DNA from: Ferruginibacter sp.
Lineage (GTDB): Bacteria > Bacteroidota > Bacteroidia > Chitinophagales > Chitinophagaceae
Reading direction: 5' to 3'
Length of the DNA: 64,000 nt
Assembly (NCBI GenBank): GCA_017983695.1
Contig: JAGOAX010000003.1
Span: forward strand, 372,001 to 436,000
Shown here in pieces: positions 16,417 to 27,082 of the stretch (the first letter of the stretch is position 1; each line of letters begins with the position of its first letter). The position numbers and the translations under genes were made by a program. A model generated the notes under the pieces. That model worked only from the letters and a program-made list of their open reading frames with translations. It was not told where the DNA came from and ran no database searches.

Positions 16417-18207
16417 TTAATCATTCAATTTCAATACTGCTAAAAACGCTTCCTGCGGCACTTCCACATTGCCTATCTGCTTCATACGCTTCTTCCCTTC
16501 TTTCTGTTTTTCTAAAAGTTTACGCTTACGGCTGATGTCGCCACCATAACATTTAGCTGTAACATCCTTACGCATGGCACTGATATTTTCTCTTGCTACA
16601 ACCTTGGCGCCAATAGCTGCCTGTATAGCGATCTGGAATTGCTGTTTTGGTAATAATTCTTTTAATTTTTCGCAAAGCTTGCGGCCAAATTCATGGGCAC
16701 GCCCACGGTGAATCAATGCACTTAAGGCATCCACTTTTTCGCCGTTCAATAAAATATCCATCTTCACAATATCACTGGCACGGTATTCTATCGGGTGATA
16801 ATCAAAAGATGCATAACCACGGGTCATGCTTTTTAGTTTATCATAAAAGTCAAAAACAATTTCAGTCAGCGGCATTTCAAAACTCAGCTCTACCCTTGTT
16901 GGGGTTAAATAACTTTGGTGGGTAAGAATACCACGTTTGGTAATACACAAGGTCATGATGTTGCCAATGTATTCCGGTTTGGTAATGATCTGTGCTTTAA
17001 TAAATGGCTCATCAATATGATCGATCCTAGTAGGGTCGGGCATTTCGGTAGGGTTATTTATTTTTATCACTTCTTTTTTAACCGTGGTAGCAATAAAGCT
17101 TACGTTGGGTACGGTGGTAATTACTGTTTGATTGAATTCTCTTTCCAAACGCTCCTGTATAATTTCCATATGCAGCATTCCTAAAAATCCACAACGGAAA
17201 CCAAAGCCTAATGCCTGGCTTGTTTCTAATTCAAAAGTCAGTGATGCGTCATTCAACTGCAGTTTGTCCATACAATCTCTCAGTTCTTCAAACGCATCAG
17301 TTTCTACCGGAAAGATACCTGCAAATACCATTGGCTTCACATCTTCAAAACCCTGTATAGCTTCAGTAGAACCATTTATTGTTGTTGTAATAGTATCTCC
17401 AACTTTTACTTCTTTAGCATTTTTTATCCCGGTAATAATGTAGCCTACATCTCCTGCCCTTACTTCGTTCTTGGCTTCCATGCCCAGTTTTAAAATACCC
17501 ACTTCATCAGCACCATATTCCAAGCCGGTATTACTGAATTTAATTTTATCATTCTTTTTTAGTGTGCCATTAAAAATTCTATAATACACAATAATGCCCC
17601 GGAAAGAATTGTAAACGCTGTCGAAGATCAATGCCTGTAATGGCGCATCTACATTGCCAGTTGGTGCAGGAATACGTTCGATAATGGCAGTTAAAATTTC
17701 TTCTATACCAATACCGCTTTTGCCGCTGGCCAGTAAAATATCTTCAGGCTTGCAGCCAATTAATTCCACTATCTGGTCGGTAACTTCCGGTATCATGGCA
17801 CCATCCATATCAATCTTATTGATAACCGGAATTATTTCTAAATTATTTTCAATAGCAAGGTATAAGTTACTGATAGTCTGGGCTTGTATTCCTTGGCTGG
17901 CATCCACTAAAAGCAGGGCACCTTCACATGCTGCAAGGGCACGGCTCACTTCATAACTAAAATCCACATGGCCCGGTGTATCTATCAGGTTGAATACATA
18001 CTCAACTCCTTTCCATTTGTAATTTATCTGTATGGCATGACTTTTTATGGTAATACCTTTCTCTCTTTCCAGGTCCATATCATCCAGCACCTGGGCCTGC
18101 ATATCCCTTTCGCCAATAGTATGGGTAAACTCCAACAGGCGGTCGGCAAGGGTACTTTTTCCGTGATCAATATGGGCAATAATGCAAAAATTTCTGATAT
18201 TCTTCAT
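16417..18207 (-). CDS. lepA: Elongation factor 4 (LepA), ribosome back-translocase
   Basis: 596 residues, the normal length. G1 [10 protein letters not shown] begins near residue 10, the D-T-P-G-H-V-D-F G3 motif near 77, and N-K-I-D G4 near 131. The EF4-specific C-terminal domain includes R-G-Y-A-S-F-D-Y near 468-475 and the basic tail with [16 protein letters not shown] near 559-574. It binds the ribosome and uses GTP to remodel stalled or mistranslocated complexes. It has its own -7 box 38 bases upstream and stands alone. Confidence 0.97.
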   Translation of the reverse strand: MKNIRNFCIIAHIDHGKSTLADRLLEFTHTIGERDMQAQVLDDMDLEREKGITIKSHAIQINYKWKGVEYVFNLIDTPGHVDFSYEVSRALAACEGALLLVDASQGIQAQTISNLYLAIENNLEIIPVINKIDMDGAMIPEVTDQIVELIGCKPEDILLASGKSGIGIEEILTAIIERIPAPTGNVDAPLQALIFDSVYNSFRGIIVYYRIFNGTLKKNDKIKFSNTGLEYGADEVGILKLGMEAKNEVRAGDVGYIITGIKNAKEVKVGDTITTTINGSTEAIQGFEDVKPMVFAGIFPVETDAFEELRDCMDKLQLNDASLTFELETSQALGFGFRCGFLGMLHMEIIQERLEREFNQTVITTVPNVSFIATTVKKEVIKINNPTEMPDPTRIDHIDEPFIKAQIITKPEYIGNIMTLCITKRGILTHQSYLTPTRVELSFEMPLTEIVFDFYDKLKSMTRGYASFDYHPIEYRASDIVKMDILLNGEKVDALSALIHRGRAHEFGRKLCEKLKELLPKQQFQIAIQAAIGAKVVARENISAMRKDVTAKCYGGDISRKRKLLEKQKEGKKRMKQIGNVEVPQEAFLAVLKLND

Positions 18208-18244
18208 GTACGTAATCCTCGTTTTATTCCGGTTATCCGGGAGG

Positions 18245-18252
18245 CAAAAGTA
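18245..18252 (-). promoter_or_regulatory. Putative -7 box for lepA
   Basis: The minus strand reads TACTTTTG, matching TAnnTTTG, 38 bases before the lepA ATG at 18207. Confidence 0.5.
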
Positions 18253-18455
18253 GCTTAAAATAGTGGATTTTGAGCGTGGGTGGAAAAGGAGGATTTTAAA
18301 GCAAAAAAAATAAAATAATACCCCATTATTATAGGTATAATTTCCAGGTGTATACGTCTAAATGTTCATCCTTAAAAATAGTTTGCAAAAGAAGCAAGAG
18401 CTATAATCAGGTAAAAATTACATACACAGTTTAGCAATAAAAACGGGCACAAATA

Positions 18456-18545
18456 TTAAAAGCGGATAAATAAAATTGTAATTAAAGTAAATACTACAAC
18501 AATAAGAGTAAGGCAGGCTACAACTAAATAATGTAAAGCTTTCAT
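18456..18545 (-). CDS. Possible 29-residue single-span membrane micro-protein
   Basis: An ATG frame of 29 codons begins M-K-A-L-H-Y-L-V-V-A and ends I-L-F-I-R-F. Apart from the basic start and the Arg near the end, it is almost entirely hydrophobic, so it looks like one transmembrane helix. It lies alone in the 484-base gap between lepA and the PorP/SprF gene. No strong -7 box is seen close upstream. The rest of the gap, other than the lepA promoter, shows nothing I can name. It may be a chance frame in AT-rich DNA. Confidence 0.3.
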   Translation of the reverse strand: MKALHYLVVACLTLIVVVFTLITILFIRF

Positions 18546-18691
18546 ACGGTTGGATTTTGTTGTAATGTTTCAAAAACTATACCAACAGCGGGTTTTGTTA
18601 ATAAAATATATCGTGTATTTCTACGCTGTTTTATAAAAATTTACGGCTTATTTATTTGCATAAAAAACATGTAATCTGCAATATTTTTACT

Positions 18692-19717
18692 TTAGTAAAA
18701 TAACGGGCATTTTACTTTATTTGCCGAAGTATTATACTTATTATTAAATGCTTTGTACGATAGTGTAACCTCATAAGCACCCCTGTATTGTGATGCTGAT
18801 TTTAATTTACTGGTATTTACATCGTATGACATACCAATGCTGTACTGATAATAATCCAGTTTTACAACAGGCATAAATGCATCCTTACCTCTGTAAAATA
18901 CACCGCCGGATATACTTATTTTCTGGTCTTCATCATACTGTACCAAATCGTGGTTTAACATTAACCCGCCCTGTATTTGTCTGCTTCCACCCTGCATAAA
19001 ATAATCTGCATACATGATCAGGCGGTTTTCATCTGTGATGGGTGCTGCAAAGCCTGCATTAACCACAAATTTTTTATTCAGTATTATATCATTTTGTTTT
19101 TGAAAGGCTACTTTGGGCTGTGAAAAATGAAATAGCCCCACACCAATATAATACCTGGTATTTTCTCCTGCAATACTGCTAAAGCATAAACCTGCTGCAG
19201 CGTCCCAATACGTAAGCTTTGTATTATTAAATACTTCTTTTGTTGGATTTGCTGCGCTGTATGCTCCGTTTACAAACTGGTCATCAAAATTTAATTTAGT
19301 TGGATCGAAACGCTGCATTACCGGCCCTGCCATTGCACCGGCAGATAAATAGGATTTTCCGCTAAGAGATTTATGATAATTGAAAACCGGAAAAATCTGT
19401 GTGCGGCTAAGTCTTGAATCACCGGCTACATCATTTGACATTTGCAAACCGTAAGTAAAAAAATCGTCTGAATTTTCACTGATCGGTTTTTTAAATTCAA
19501 AGCCCAGCCCAAAAGTGCGGTAAGGCACAGTTACACTTTGCCATTGATTTCTGTAAGCTGAAGTTATTCTTATATCGCCTGTAAAAATACCTGCCAGCGA
19601 TGGGTTTCTTAATAAAGGCAGATCGTAAAACTGTGAAAAATTTATATCCTGGCTATTTGCAAATTTTGCAAGCAGCATTACTGTTATTAAGAGTGTTATT
19701 TTTAGATTTGGTTTCAT
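18692..19717 (-). CDS. PorP/SprF-family type IX secretion outer-membrane protein
   Basis: 341 residues. A signal peptide (cut after A-N-S-Q near 23) precedes D-I-N-F-S-Q-F-Y-D-L-P-L-L-R-N-P-S-L-A-G, the hallmark start of PorP/SprF proteins. The rest alternates as beta-strands of a small outer-membrane barrel. In known pairs this protein helps the type IX system export or anchor the large adhesin encoded next to it. Here the upstream neighbour, 10 bases away, is exactly such a protein with a type B C-terminal domain, so the two form an operon and probably a secretion pair. Confidence 0.92.
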   Translation of the reverse strand: MKPNLKITLLITVMLLAKFANSQDINFSQFYDLPLLRNPSLAGIFTGDIRITSAYRNQWQSVTVPYRTFGLGFEFKKPISENSDDFFTYGLQMSNDVAGDSRLSRTQIFPVFNYHKSLSGKSYLSAGAMAGPVMQRFDPTKLNFDDQFVNGAYSAANPTKEVFNNTKLTYWDAAAGLCFSSIAGENTRYYIGVGLFHFSQPKVAFQKQNDIILNKKFVVNAGFAAPITDENRLIMYADYFMQGGSRQIQGGLMLNHDLVQYDEDQKISISGGVFYRGKDAFMPVVKLDYYQYSIGMSYDVNTSKLKSASQYRGAYEVTLSYKAFNNKYNTSANKVKCPLFY

Positions 19718-19727
19718 AGGCTTTAGA

Positions 19728-22700
19728 TTATTTCAGGATGGTGGTATTGCCTTTATATGTGTACACAACACCATTATCACAAAATACTTCTGCAGTGTAA
19801 ACAAATACATCCGGTGTTGCAGGTACGCCTCTTACTTTACCATCCCATCCATATTTCGGATCATTAGGATAAAAATTTTCTCTTTCAAAAACCAATTCAC
19901 CCCACCTGTTAAATATGCGGAATGATTTTACAGTCATTCCTTTACCCCTTACCATCAACACATCATTTAAGCCATCTGCATCGGGTGTAAATGCATTTGG
20001 AATATATACCTGTGAATTTTTACAAACTGAATTGATAAAGATGGTATCTGTAGCGACGCAGCCAAAAGTATTTGTAACTACAACACTATAGAATGAAGTA
20101 TTTTTTATAGTTGTTTTGGGAGAAGGGCAATTGTTGCAACTTAATTCAGCTGCAGGTGTCCACATCCAGCTGATGATAGGTCCGTTTTGCGTAACAGCAT
20201 TTAAAGTTAATGCAGTTCCTGTTGCCAGGGTACGGTCGGCACCAATATTTACTGTAGGTTTAGGCCCTACAACTATTGTTACATAACCTGTATCTGTAAA
20301 GCAATTGTGTCCGTCAAAACCAATAACCTGGTAGGTCCTGGTAACATTTGGCCTTGCTTTTGGTTCGGCAATATTTGCCCTGTTTAAATCAGTTGGTGGC
20401 GACCATAAGTAGCTATTTGCATTTTCAGCCCTTAGGTTTATTGATTCTCCCACACACAATGTATCTCCAGGTTCTACCAGCATTTGGAATGGTTTGATAA
20501 CACCTAGTAAAACTGAATCATCTGCAATACAACCAAACACATTTGTACCGGTTACTGTATATCGTATAGAATCAGTTGGATTTGCACTTGGGTTAGCACA
20601 TGTAGTACAACTTAAATTAGTAGCAGGACTCCATGAATATTGTGCGGCTCCAGATACCTGTAATTGCGTGGTATTGCCTAAACAAACAGTTACATCATTA
20701 CTTGCTGCAACTACCGGTGTTGGATTTACGATGATTGTAAATGTTTTTGCAGCACCCGGGCAATCTGTTGTTTCGGGAGTTACTGTTATTGTAGCTGTAA
20801 CAGGTGCTGTAGTTTTATTTACTGCCACAAATGAATTAATGTTACCAGTGCCTGATGACGGCAATCCAATTAAATTGTTATTATTGATCCATTTAAAAGT
20901 GGTACCTGTTACAGTGCCTGTAAAAGAGACTGCATTAACTGTTGCACCATTACACAATGCCTGGTTAAGCGGTTGGGCAACTGTTGGTATTGGGTTTACA
21001 GCAATTATAAATACTTTATCTGTACCAGGGCAACCATTTGCTGTTGGGCTGACCTTAATAGTTGCTGTTAAAGATGAAGTGGAATTATTGTTTGCCGTAA
21101 ATGAAGCTATATTTCCTGTACCACTTGCTGCTAGCCCAATTGCAGGAGTTGTATTTATCCAGTTATAAACCGTACCACTTACTGCTCCTGTAAAATTGAT
21201 AGCCGATGTTGGATTACCACTGCATAAAGTTTGGTCTGCAGGTTGCAAAACATCGGGTGTCGGATCAATGGTAAAAGTAAATGTTCTTGCAGTACCGGGA
21301 CATCCTGCCACCATTGGTGTAACGGTGATAGTTGCAGTAACAGGTGCTGCTGTATTGTTGATTGTAGTAAAAGAACCAATATTTCCGGTACCATTTGCAG
21401 GCAGGCCAATTGATGGATTGCTATTGATCCAGTTATATGAAGTATTTGGTATTGATCCGGTAAAAGCAACCGCATTTGTATTTGAGCCGTTACATAATAA
21501 TTGGTTAACAGGCTGTACTACATTTGGTGTTGGATTTACTGTTATGGTAAATGATTTAGCAGGTCCGGGGCAACCCATTGCAATTGGTCTTACTGTAATT
21601 GTTGCTATAAAAACTGCTCCATTACTGATTACGGTAAATGAAGGAATATCACCAGTACCACTTGCAGCAAGACCTATTGAAGGCGCTGTATTTGTCCAGG
21701 TATAAACTGTACCGGCAATTGAGCCTGTAAAATTTATTGGAGCCGAAGCATTACCATTACATATTTCCTGGTTAGGTACCTGCACCACATCCGGTGTTGG
21801 ATTAATTGTAATCTGATGCAATGTAGTATCATAACAGCCATGTACTGTTCCTACTATCAATTGTATGGTGAATGTTCCGGGTTGGTTAAATATTGCATTG
21901 AATGTACTATTCGTTCCGGATAATCCATTTGAAGATGTCCACCGGTAATAGTTTATTGTATCCGGTGATTGAACCACACTGTTAAATGTCATTAAAACAG
22001 ACTGGCATTGTGCTGTATCTCCATCAATAGCAGCAACCGGAATATGATTTACAGTAACTACAATAGGTTTAATTATTGTATCTCTGCATCCACTTGTTCC
22101 GGTAATTATTAATTGTACATTATAGGTTCCGGAATTGGCGTAGGTATGGTTTACATTTGTACCGCTTGCTGTTGCATTATCCCCAAAATTCCATTGGCGA
22201 GATGTAATTCCAAAATATGAATATGAAGTATCTGTAAAACTAAGTGTGGTATTGCCACAAACTGTTATTTGCGAATGTGTAAATCCGGCATTAAGCATTT
22301 CAATACGTACTGTATCTGTTGCTGCTATCGGGCTTTGACAGCCATTTACAGATTGCAATATCAGGCTGGGGATAAAAATACCCGGCGTTGTATAGGTATG
22401 ATAAACAGTTTTTAATTGCGTTTGCAAAATTGTGCCATCACCAAAATTCCAGATCAAACTATCTGCACCACTGGTAGTAGCATCAAACCTTACTGTACTG
22501 CTGGTACATGCATAAGAAGCATCAAAAGAAAAACTTCCTACAGGTTGTAAAACCGTTACCACTTTATAACCGCTGCCAATACAGCCATTGGGTAGTGTTA
22601 CGTCGAATTTTACCAAATAACTTCCTGGATTTGTGTAGGTATGAGAAACCGTATCGCCGGTACCGGTGGTACCGTCACCAAAATCCCAGGAAGTTGATGT

Positions 22701-24239
22701 AGATGGCAGGTAAGGATTGTAAAAAGTAAATGTGTGCGGAACGCAGGTAGCTGTGGTATCCGAAATATTAAAGTTTGCTGTAAACACACCTGTTATTTTT
22801 ACAGGAATAGTGTCTAAACAACCAAAATTATTAAACGGAATCATTTCCAGCCAAATGGTTGAGTTTAAAGTTGGGCCGGGATTTAATACCAGCTGCTGAC
22901 CTGTTCCTAACAGTGTGGTAAATGTAGAGTCCCACCAGTTATAAGTTTGAAAGCCCGGAGGGCCGGTTAATGTTGTAACATGCGGAGCATCGCAATCATA
23001 ATTTATTTCAACATTCTGTCCGCAGGGTTTTTCAACATCGATATAAGCATAGCCCCAATGCCCACGTCGTACACAATCTGCATTGGTAAAATCAAGAAAC
23101 ATGGTTCTGCCTGCATAACCTCTGAGGCTTAAAAATACAGTAGACCAGGGTTTATACATAACGCCGGTATCAACAGTTGATCTTGTAAAGCCCGGCAGGT
23201 TGGATGTAGAGACGTATTCAAAAGTGGCACAATCTACATAGGTGTTTGCGGCAGAATCAAAAACACTTACTTTAAATCTAGGCTGTGTCCAGGTAGTATG
23301 TCCCGGATCTTCAAAGACAACGGCGTAATCATATTTAATAGAAAAATTAGAATCATTTAATGGCACATGAATGGCATATCTTACTGCTTCTGCCTGCGCT
23401 CCTATTTGTGTATTACCCAGCTTTAATGCAAAATTGCTCCCATCAGGAGGATTTACTGGAAATAAACCAAACGGATCGATTGGAGAAGGTAGAGTACGGG
23501 AGATTAATGTGTGCCTGTTATTTGTTGGTGGCGATGGCGTAACAGTAATAACATTAGTATTACCTACTGAATCTACGTTACCAAGGAAACATTGCCAGTT
23601 AAAAAAAGAGCCGTATTCAAAATCAATATTATCCGGACAAATGGAAATATCGGTACTGCTGTTGGGAAGAAAAGGTTTTGGCTGTAAATTATTAGCAGTG
23701 GCAGCAACACTGTTGTTACTCATCACAATTTCACCCTTTGTATTTATGGTTCCCCATTTACCATCTTTACTTATTTTGGCAATGCCGTTTTTAAAACCAC
23801 TGTAAAATTTTACATCCATGGTTTTAATTAAATCGCCATTGGTATTTAACAAACACCATTTGTTGTTTACAAATGCTGCTGTAACATTTTCGTTAAAGTC
23901 AAAAACTATTTGGTATCCAATCGGAATAATTACTTTGCCGGCTTCATTAATAAAACCCCATTTATTATTCTTACTTACCGCTGCAAGATGGTTACTGAAA
24001 TTTCTGGCTCCATCAAATTCGAATGGTGCAATAAGTTTGGTTGATTTGTTAATGAAGGAAAACTTATTGTTTTGCAATACCCTGGCAAAACCATTTACAA
24101 AAGCTTCCTGTTCATCCCACTTAAATTGTTTAGCAGGAACGAGATTGTTTTTTGAACCAGTTATTTGTACAGAGGTTAATTGCTGTGCGGTAGTGGTTAA
24201 AGAAAACAGTAAAATAAAAAAAAGTAAATACTTACTCAT
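19728..24239 (-). CDS. Giant WG/PKD-repeat surface protein with type IX secretion (type B) C-terminal domain
   Basis: 1503 residues from MSKYLLFF at 24239. A signal peptide (to about 20) is followed by roughly four WG-type repeats (about 30-170; K-W-G-F-I-N-E-A-G-K-V-I-like units), then a lectin-like segment (about 195-410). Four PKD-type domains follow (about 485-810; two with W-D/N-F-G-D-G, one W-N-F-G-D-N, one degenerate), then four tandem 90-residue repeats. These lie at 20726-21806, exactly 270 bases each, sharing L-C-N-G, N-x-x-P-x-I-G-L and G-C-P-G. Three SPxxx-type modules with paired Cys come next. The end, V-Y-I-P-N-A-F-T-P-D-A-D-G-L-N-D-V near 1410, is the CHU_C/gliding-type sorting domain. 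It is likely secreted and displayed through the adjacent PorP/SprF protein. Confidence 0.92.
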   Translation of the reverse strand: MSKYLLFFILLFSLTTTAQQLTSVQITGSKNNLVPAKQFKWDEQEAFVNGFARVLQNNKFSFINKSTKLIAPFEFDGARNFSNHLAAVSKNNKWGFINEAGKVIIPIGYQIVFDFNENVTAAFVNNKWCLLNTNGDLIKTMDVKFYSGFKNGIAKISKDGKWGTINTKGEIVMSNNSVAATANNLQPKPFLPNSSTDISICPDNIDFEYGSFFNWQCFLGNVDSVGNTNVITVTPSPPTNNRHTLISRTLPSPIDPFGLFPVNPPDGSNFALKLGNTQIGAQAEAVRYAIHVPLNDSNFSIKYDYAVVFEDPGHTTWTQPRFKVSVFDSAANTYVDCATFEYVSTSNLPGFTRSTVDTGVMYKPWSTVFLSLRGYAGRTMFLDFTNADCVRRGHWGYAYIDVEKPCGQNVEINYDCDAPHVTTLTGPPGFQTYNWWDSTFTTLLGTGQQLVLNPGPTLNSTIWLEMIPFNNFGCLDTIPVKITGVFTANFNISDTTATCVPHTFTFYNPYLPSTSTSWDFGDGTTGTGDTVSHTYTNPGSYLVKFDVTLPNGCIGSGYKVVTVLQPVGSFSFDASYACTSSTVRFDATTSGADSLIWNFGDGTILQTQLKTVYHTYTTPGIFIPSLILQSVNGCQSPIAATDTVRIEMLNAGFTHSQITVCGNTTLSFTDTSYSYFGITSRQWNFGDNATASGTNVNHTYANSGTYNVQLIITGTSGCRDTIIKPIVVTVNHIPVAAIDGDTAQCQSVLMTFNSVVQSPDTINYYRWTSSNGLSGTNSTFNAIFNQPGTFTIQLIVGTVHGCYDTTLHQITINPTPDVVQVPNQEICNGNASAPINFTGSIAGTVYTWTNTAPSIGLAASGTGDIPSFTVISNGAVFIATITVRPIAMGCPGPAKSFTITVNPTPNVVQPVNQLLCNGSNTNAVAFTGSIPNTSYNWINSNPSIGLPANGTGNIGSFTTINNTAAPVTATITVTPMVAGCPGTARTFTFTIDPTPDVLQPADQTLCSGNPTSAINFTGAVSGTVYNWINTTPAIGLAASGTGNIASFTANNNSTSSLTATIKVSPTANGCPGTDKVFIIAVNPIPTVAQPLNQALCNGATVNAVSFTGTVTGTTFKWINNNNLIGLPSSGTGNINSFVAVNKTTAPVTATITVTPETTDCPGAAKTFTIIVNPTPVVAASNDVTVCLGNTTQLQVSGAAQYSWSPATNLSCTTCANPSANPTDSIRYTVTGTNVFGCIADDSVLLGVIKPFQMLVEPGDTLCVGESINLRAENANSYLWSPPTDLNRANIAEPKARPNVTRTYQVIGFDGHNCFTDTGYVTIVVGPKPTVNIGADRTLATGTALTLNAVTQNGPIISWMWTPAAELSCNNCPSPKTTIKNTSFYSVVVTNTFGCVATDTIFINSVCKNSQVYIPNAFTPDADGLNDVLMVRGKGMTVKSFRIFNRWGELVFERENFYPNDPKYGWDGKVRGVPATPDVFVYTAEVFCDNGVVYTYKGNTTILK

Positions 24240-24467
24240 AGGCAACGGATTCGAATTAATAATTCATTAAAGTTTTGCCTGGTTTATGTTCATATGGTAA
24301 GCTGTAAACGGGGGAAGTGTAGTTTTATTACGCCATAGGTAAACAATTTATACTCAAATAGTAATAAAGGGTACTTGTTCGCTTGGGGGTAGTAAAATTA
24401 CCATTGCTGTACTCATGAAAGAATACGAAGCAAGATTTCAGTAGCAGGGTTTTATATATCGCAGCAA

Positions 24468-26984
24468 TTATCCAAATAATTCAGGTTGGCCATCATCCTT
24501 GTGTTCTTTTTTCTCCCATTCCATTTCCACAGATTTGGAATACTCAGTAAGCTTTGCTCCAACAGCTTTCCAGCCCATTACTTCCACTAATTTCACCACT
24601 TTAAATTTTGCTTTCCGTATCATCTGGCCACGACCGCTCTGTACCATCAAAATGGGTTCATTCTCTGTACTCACCATTTCTAGCCGGTTATCTTTTCCTT
24701 CTTTTATAAAGAAGAATTTATTGTGTAAAGTAGTGGTCTCTATTTTAAAACGTTTGATATTATACTGCAATTTTTCATGGTCTAAATAAACAGCCGTAAT
24801 GATTTTTTCGGGATTAAATTTTTCGATCAACAAGATTTTTTCCGGATCAAAACGCTGGGTCAATTCCTGGTCGGTAATTTCATAATTACCATCGTTATAA
24901 ATTGTCAGCAAGCGGTCTTCTGCATCAAACTTACCAAGATACTCCCCTTTCTCCTCAGTATTCAGTCTTCCAAATTTATTATCGAACCACAGTCTCTTAG
25001 CATCCAATGTTGATTTACCGGCTTCTTTAAACTTTACTGATTTAACAGGATACTTGGTTACAGTATTTCCAATACTGCTACGGCCTTTTATTTCTTGTTC
25101 CTCAAAATAAAAATCAAATTCTTTAATCCTTGCGCTGCAATTAGGGCTTAAAATAATTTTTACCATTTCTGCTTCGCCATTGGCATTGGCGGTAAAATAA
25201 TGTACCCGGCTTTTTTCGGCACCCTTGGTTAAATCATACTCTTTATCCCTGGTTACTCCCGAAACATTAAAGCGTTTGGCAAAACTCACACCGGTTTTTC
25301 CATCTACATAAATCATGTTGTAAGTAGTACGTTCGTCATTTTTTTGAAACACGGCAACATGTAAAATGTCTTTTCCAATAAATGTTTTGTCCGATACTTT
25401 TACCACTTTCATAATACCGGCCTTGGTAAATGCTATAATATCATCGAGGTCACTTACTTCTGCTACCAGCTCATCTTTCTTTAAACCAGAGCCAATAAAA
25501 CCATCTACACGGTTTACATACAATTTGGTATTTGCAATGGCCACATGCTTAACCTGTATGGTGTCAAATTCCCTGATCTCTGTTTTACGCTCTCTGCCTT
25601 TGCCATATTTTTTCAATAGGTTTTCGTAATAGGCTACCGCATAATCTGTAAGATTAGCAATATCATGTTTTACCTGTTTAATATCTGCTTCCAGGCCTTT
25701 TATCTGTTCATTCAGTTCGTCAATGTCAAGCCTGTAAATACGCCTTACGGGTTTTTCGGTAAGCTTAACAATATCTTCCCTGGTAATATCTCTTTTCAGT
25801 TGTTTTTTAAAAGGATCAAAAGCTTTATCAATTGCTGCCAGCACTTTATCCCATGTCTCATGTTTCTTTTCTAATTCTTTATAAATCTTTTCTTCAAAAA
25901 ATATTTTTTCCAGCGAGGTGTAGTGCCATTTTTCCTGTAGCTCTGCCAGTTTTATCTGCAGTTCTTTCAGCAATAAATCTTTAGTATTATCAGTTGCAAT
26001 CTGCAACAATTCTTTTACACCTAAAAACTGGGGCTTATCTTTTACAATTACACAGCAGTTTGGTGAGATGCTAACTTCGCAATCGGTAAAAGCATATAAA
26101 GCATCAATAGTAATATCAGGTGAAATACCGGGCGCAAGTTCAATAATAATTTCTACTGCAGCAGCAGTATGATCGGTTACTTTTTTGATTTTAATTTTTC
26201 CTGCATCATTGGCTTTTACAATGCTTTCCATCAACTGTGTGGTTGTAACACCAAAGGGAACACTTTTAATTACCAAAGTTTTTTTATCCTGTTCTTCAAT
26301 AATGGCCCTTACCCTTACTTTGCCCCCACGTTTGCCATCGGTATAATTAGCTGCATCCATAATACCACCGGTTTGAAAGTCCGGCAGTATTTCAAATTTT
26401 TTACCCCTTAAATATTTTATAGAAGCTTCAATTAATTCGCAAAAGTTATGTGGTAAAATTTTTGTTGCCAGGCCTACAGCAATACCTTCGGCACCTTGCG
26501 CCAGCAACAAGGGAAATTTCATGGGCAATGTTACCGGTTCATTTTTTCTACCATCGTAGCTTAATGCCCACTCAGTTGTTTTGGCGTTAAAAGCTACTTC
26601 CAAAGCAAACTTGCTTAACCTTGCTTCAATATAACGAGGTGCCGCAGCCTCATCCCCCGTTCTTACATCGCCCCAGTTTCCCTGCGTTTCGATGAGTAAA
26701 TCTTTTTGTCCCAGGTTTACTAATGCATCGCCAATACTGGCATCGCCATGTGGATGGTACTGCATACTTTGCCCGATGATATTGGCCACTTTATTAAAAC
26801 GGCCATCATCCATTTCCTTCATTGAATGCAGGATACGGCGCTGTACCGGTTTTAATCCGTCTTCAATTGCAGGCACTGCCCTTTCTAATATTACATAGCT
26901 GGCATAATCTAAAAACCAACTTTTATATTGGCCGCCAATGCCACTGTCGGTGTGTATGTAATCTTCTTTGTTTGCTTTAGCCAT
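24468..26984 (-). CDS. parC: DNA topoisomerase IV subunit A
   Basis: 838 residues from MAKANKEDYIH at 26984; three codons upstream (to 26993) are open but overlap a repeat. The type IIA breakage-reunion domain starts with S-Y-V-I-L-E-R-A-V-P-A-I-E-D-G-L-K-P-V-Q-R. The active-site Tyr is in the segment A-A-P-R-Y-I-E-A-R near residue 119. A coiled coil occupies about 330-470 and the C-terminal domain carries beta-pinwheel-like strands. With ParE it decatenates replicated chromosomes and relaxes supercoils. It ends the operon parE - methyltransferase - DUF1835 - parC; its 109-base leader holds an inverted pair of palindromic repeats. Confidence 0.95.
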   Translation of the reverse strand: MAKANKEDYIHTDSGIGGQYKSWFLDYASYVILERAVPAIEDGLKPVQRRILHSMKEMDDGRFNKVANIIGQSMQYHPHGDASIGDALVNLGQKDLLIETQGNWGDVRTGDEAAAPRYIEARLSKFALEVAFNAKTTEWALSYDGRKNEPVTLPMKFPLLLAQGAEGIAVGLATKILPHNFCELIEASIKYLRGKKFEILPDFQTGGIMDAANYTDGKRGGKVRVRAIIEEQDKKTLVIKSVPFGVTTTQLMESIVKANDAGKIKIKKVTDHTAAAVEIIIELAPGISPDITIDALYAFTDCEVSISPNCCVIVKDKPQFLGVKELLQIATDNTKDLLLKELQIKLAELQEKWHYTSLEKIFFEEKIYKELEKKHETWDKVLAAIDKAFDPFKKQLKRDITREDIVKLTEKPVRRIYRLDIDELNEQIKGLEADIKQVKHDIANLTDYAVAYYENLLKKYGKGRERKTEIREFDTIQVKHVAIANTKLYVNRVDGFIGSGLKKDELVAEVSDLDDIIAFTKAGIMKVVKVSDKTFIGKDILHVAVFQKNDERTTYNMIYVDGKTGVSFAKRFNVSGVTRDKEYDLTKGAEKSRVHYFTANANGEAEMVKIILSPNCSARIKEFDFYFEEQEIKGRSSIGNTVTKYPVKSVKFKEAGKSTLDAKRLWFDNKFGRLNTEEKGEYLGKFDAEDRLLTIYNDGNYEITDQELTQRFDPEKILLIEKFNPEKIITAVYLDHEKLQYNIKRFKIETTTLHNKFFFIKEGKDNRLEMVSTENEPILMVQSGRGQMIRKAKFKVVKLVEVMGWKAVGAKLTEYSKSVEMEWEKKEHKDDGQPELFG

Positions 26985-26986
26985 AT

Positions 26987-27010
26987 ACCCCAAACCCCTA
27001 AAGGGGCTTT
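26987..27010 (+). repeat. Variant palindromic element in the parC leader
   Basis: ACCCCAAACCCC then TAAAGGGGCTTT resembles the 29-base element but with four-base C and G runs. It lies two bases upstream of the parC ATG and faces the exact copy at 27083-27111 in inverted orientation, 72 bases away. Confidence 0.6.
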
Positions 27011-27082
27011 CTTTTGTTAGATAATTAATTTTGTTTAGCCTCCTAAAACTTGAGAAGATAAAAGTCCAATTTTACTCTTGGC

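Noticed and set aside
20494..21705. Long plus-strand open frames opposite the giant surface protein
   Set aside because: They repeat with the 270-base coding repeats of the real gene and have Val/Thr-rich composition expected of the complement.
20726..21806. Four tandem 270-base repeats considered as a CRISPR or satellite array
   Set aside because: The units have no spacers, are in frame, and encode a protein domain of 90 residues.
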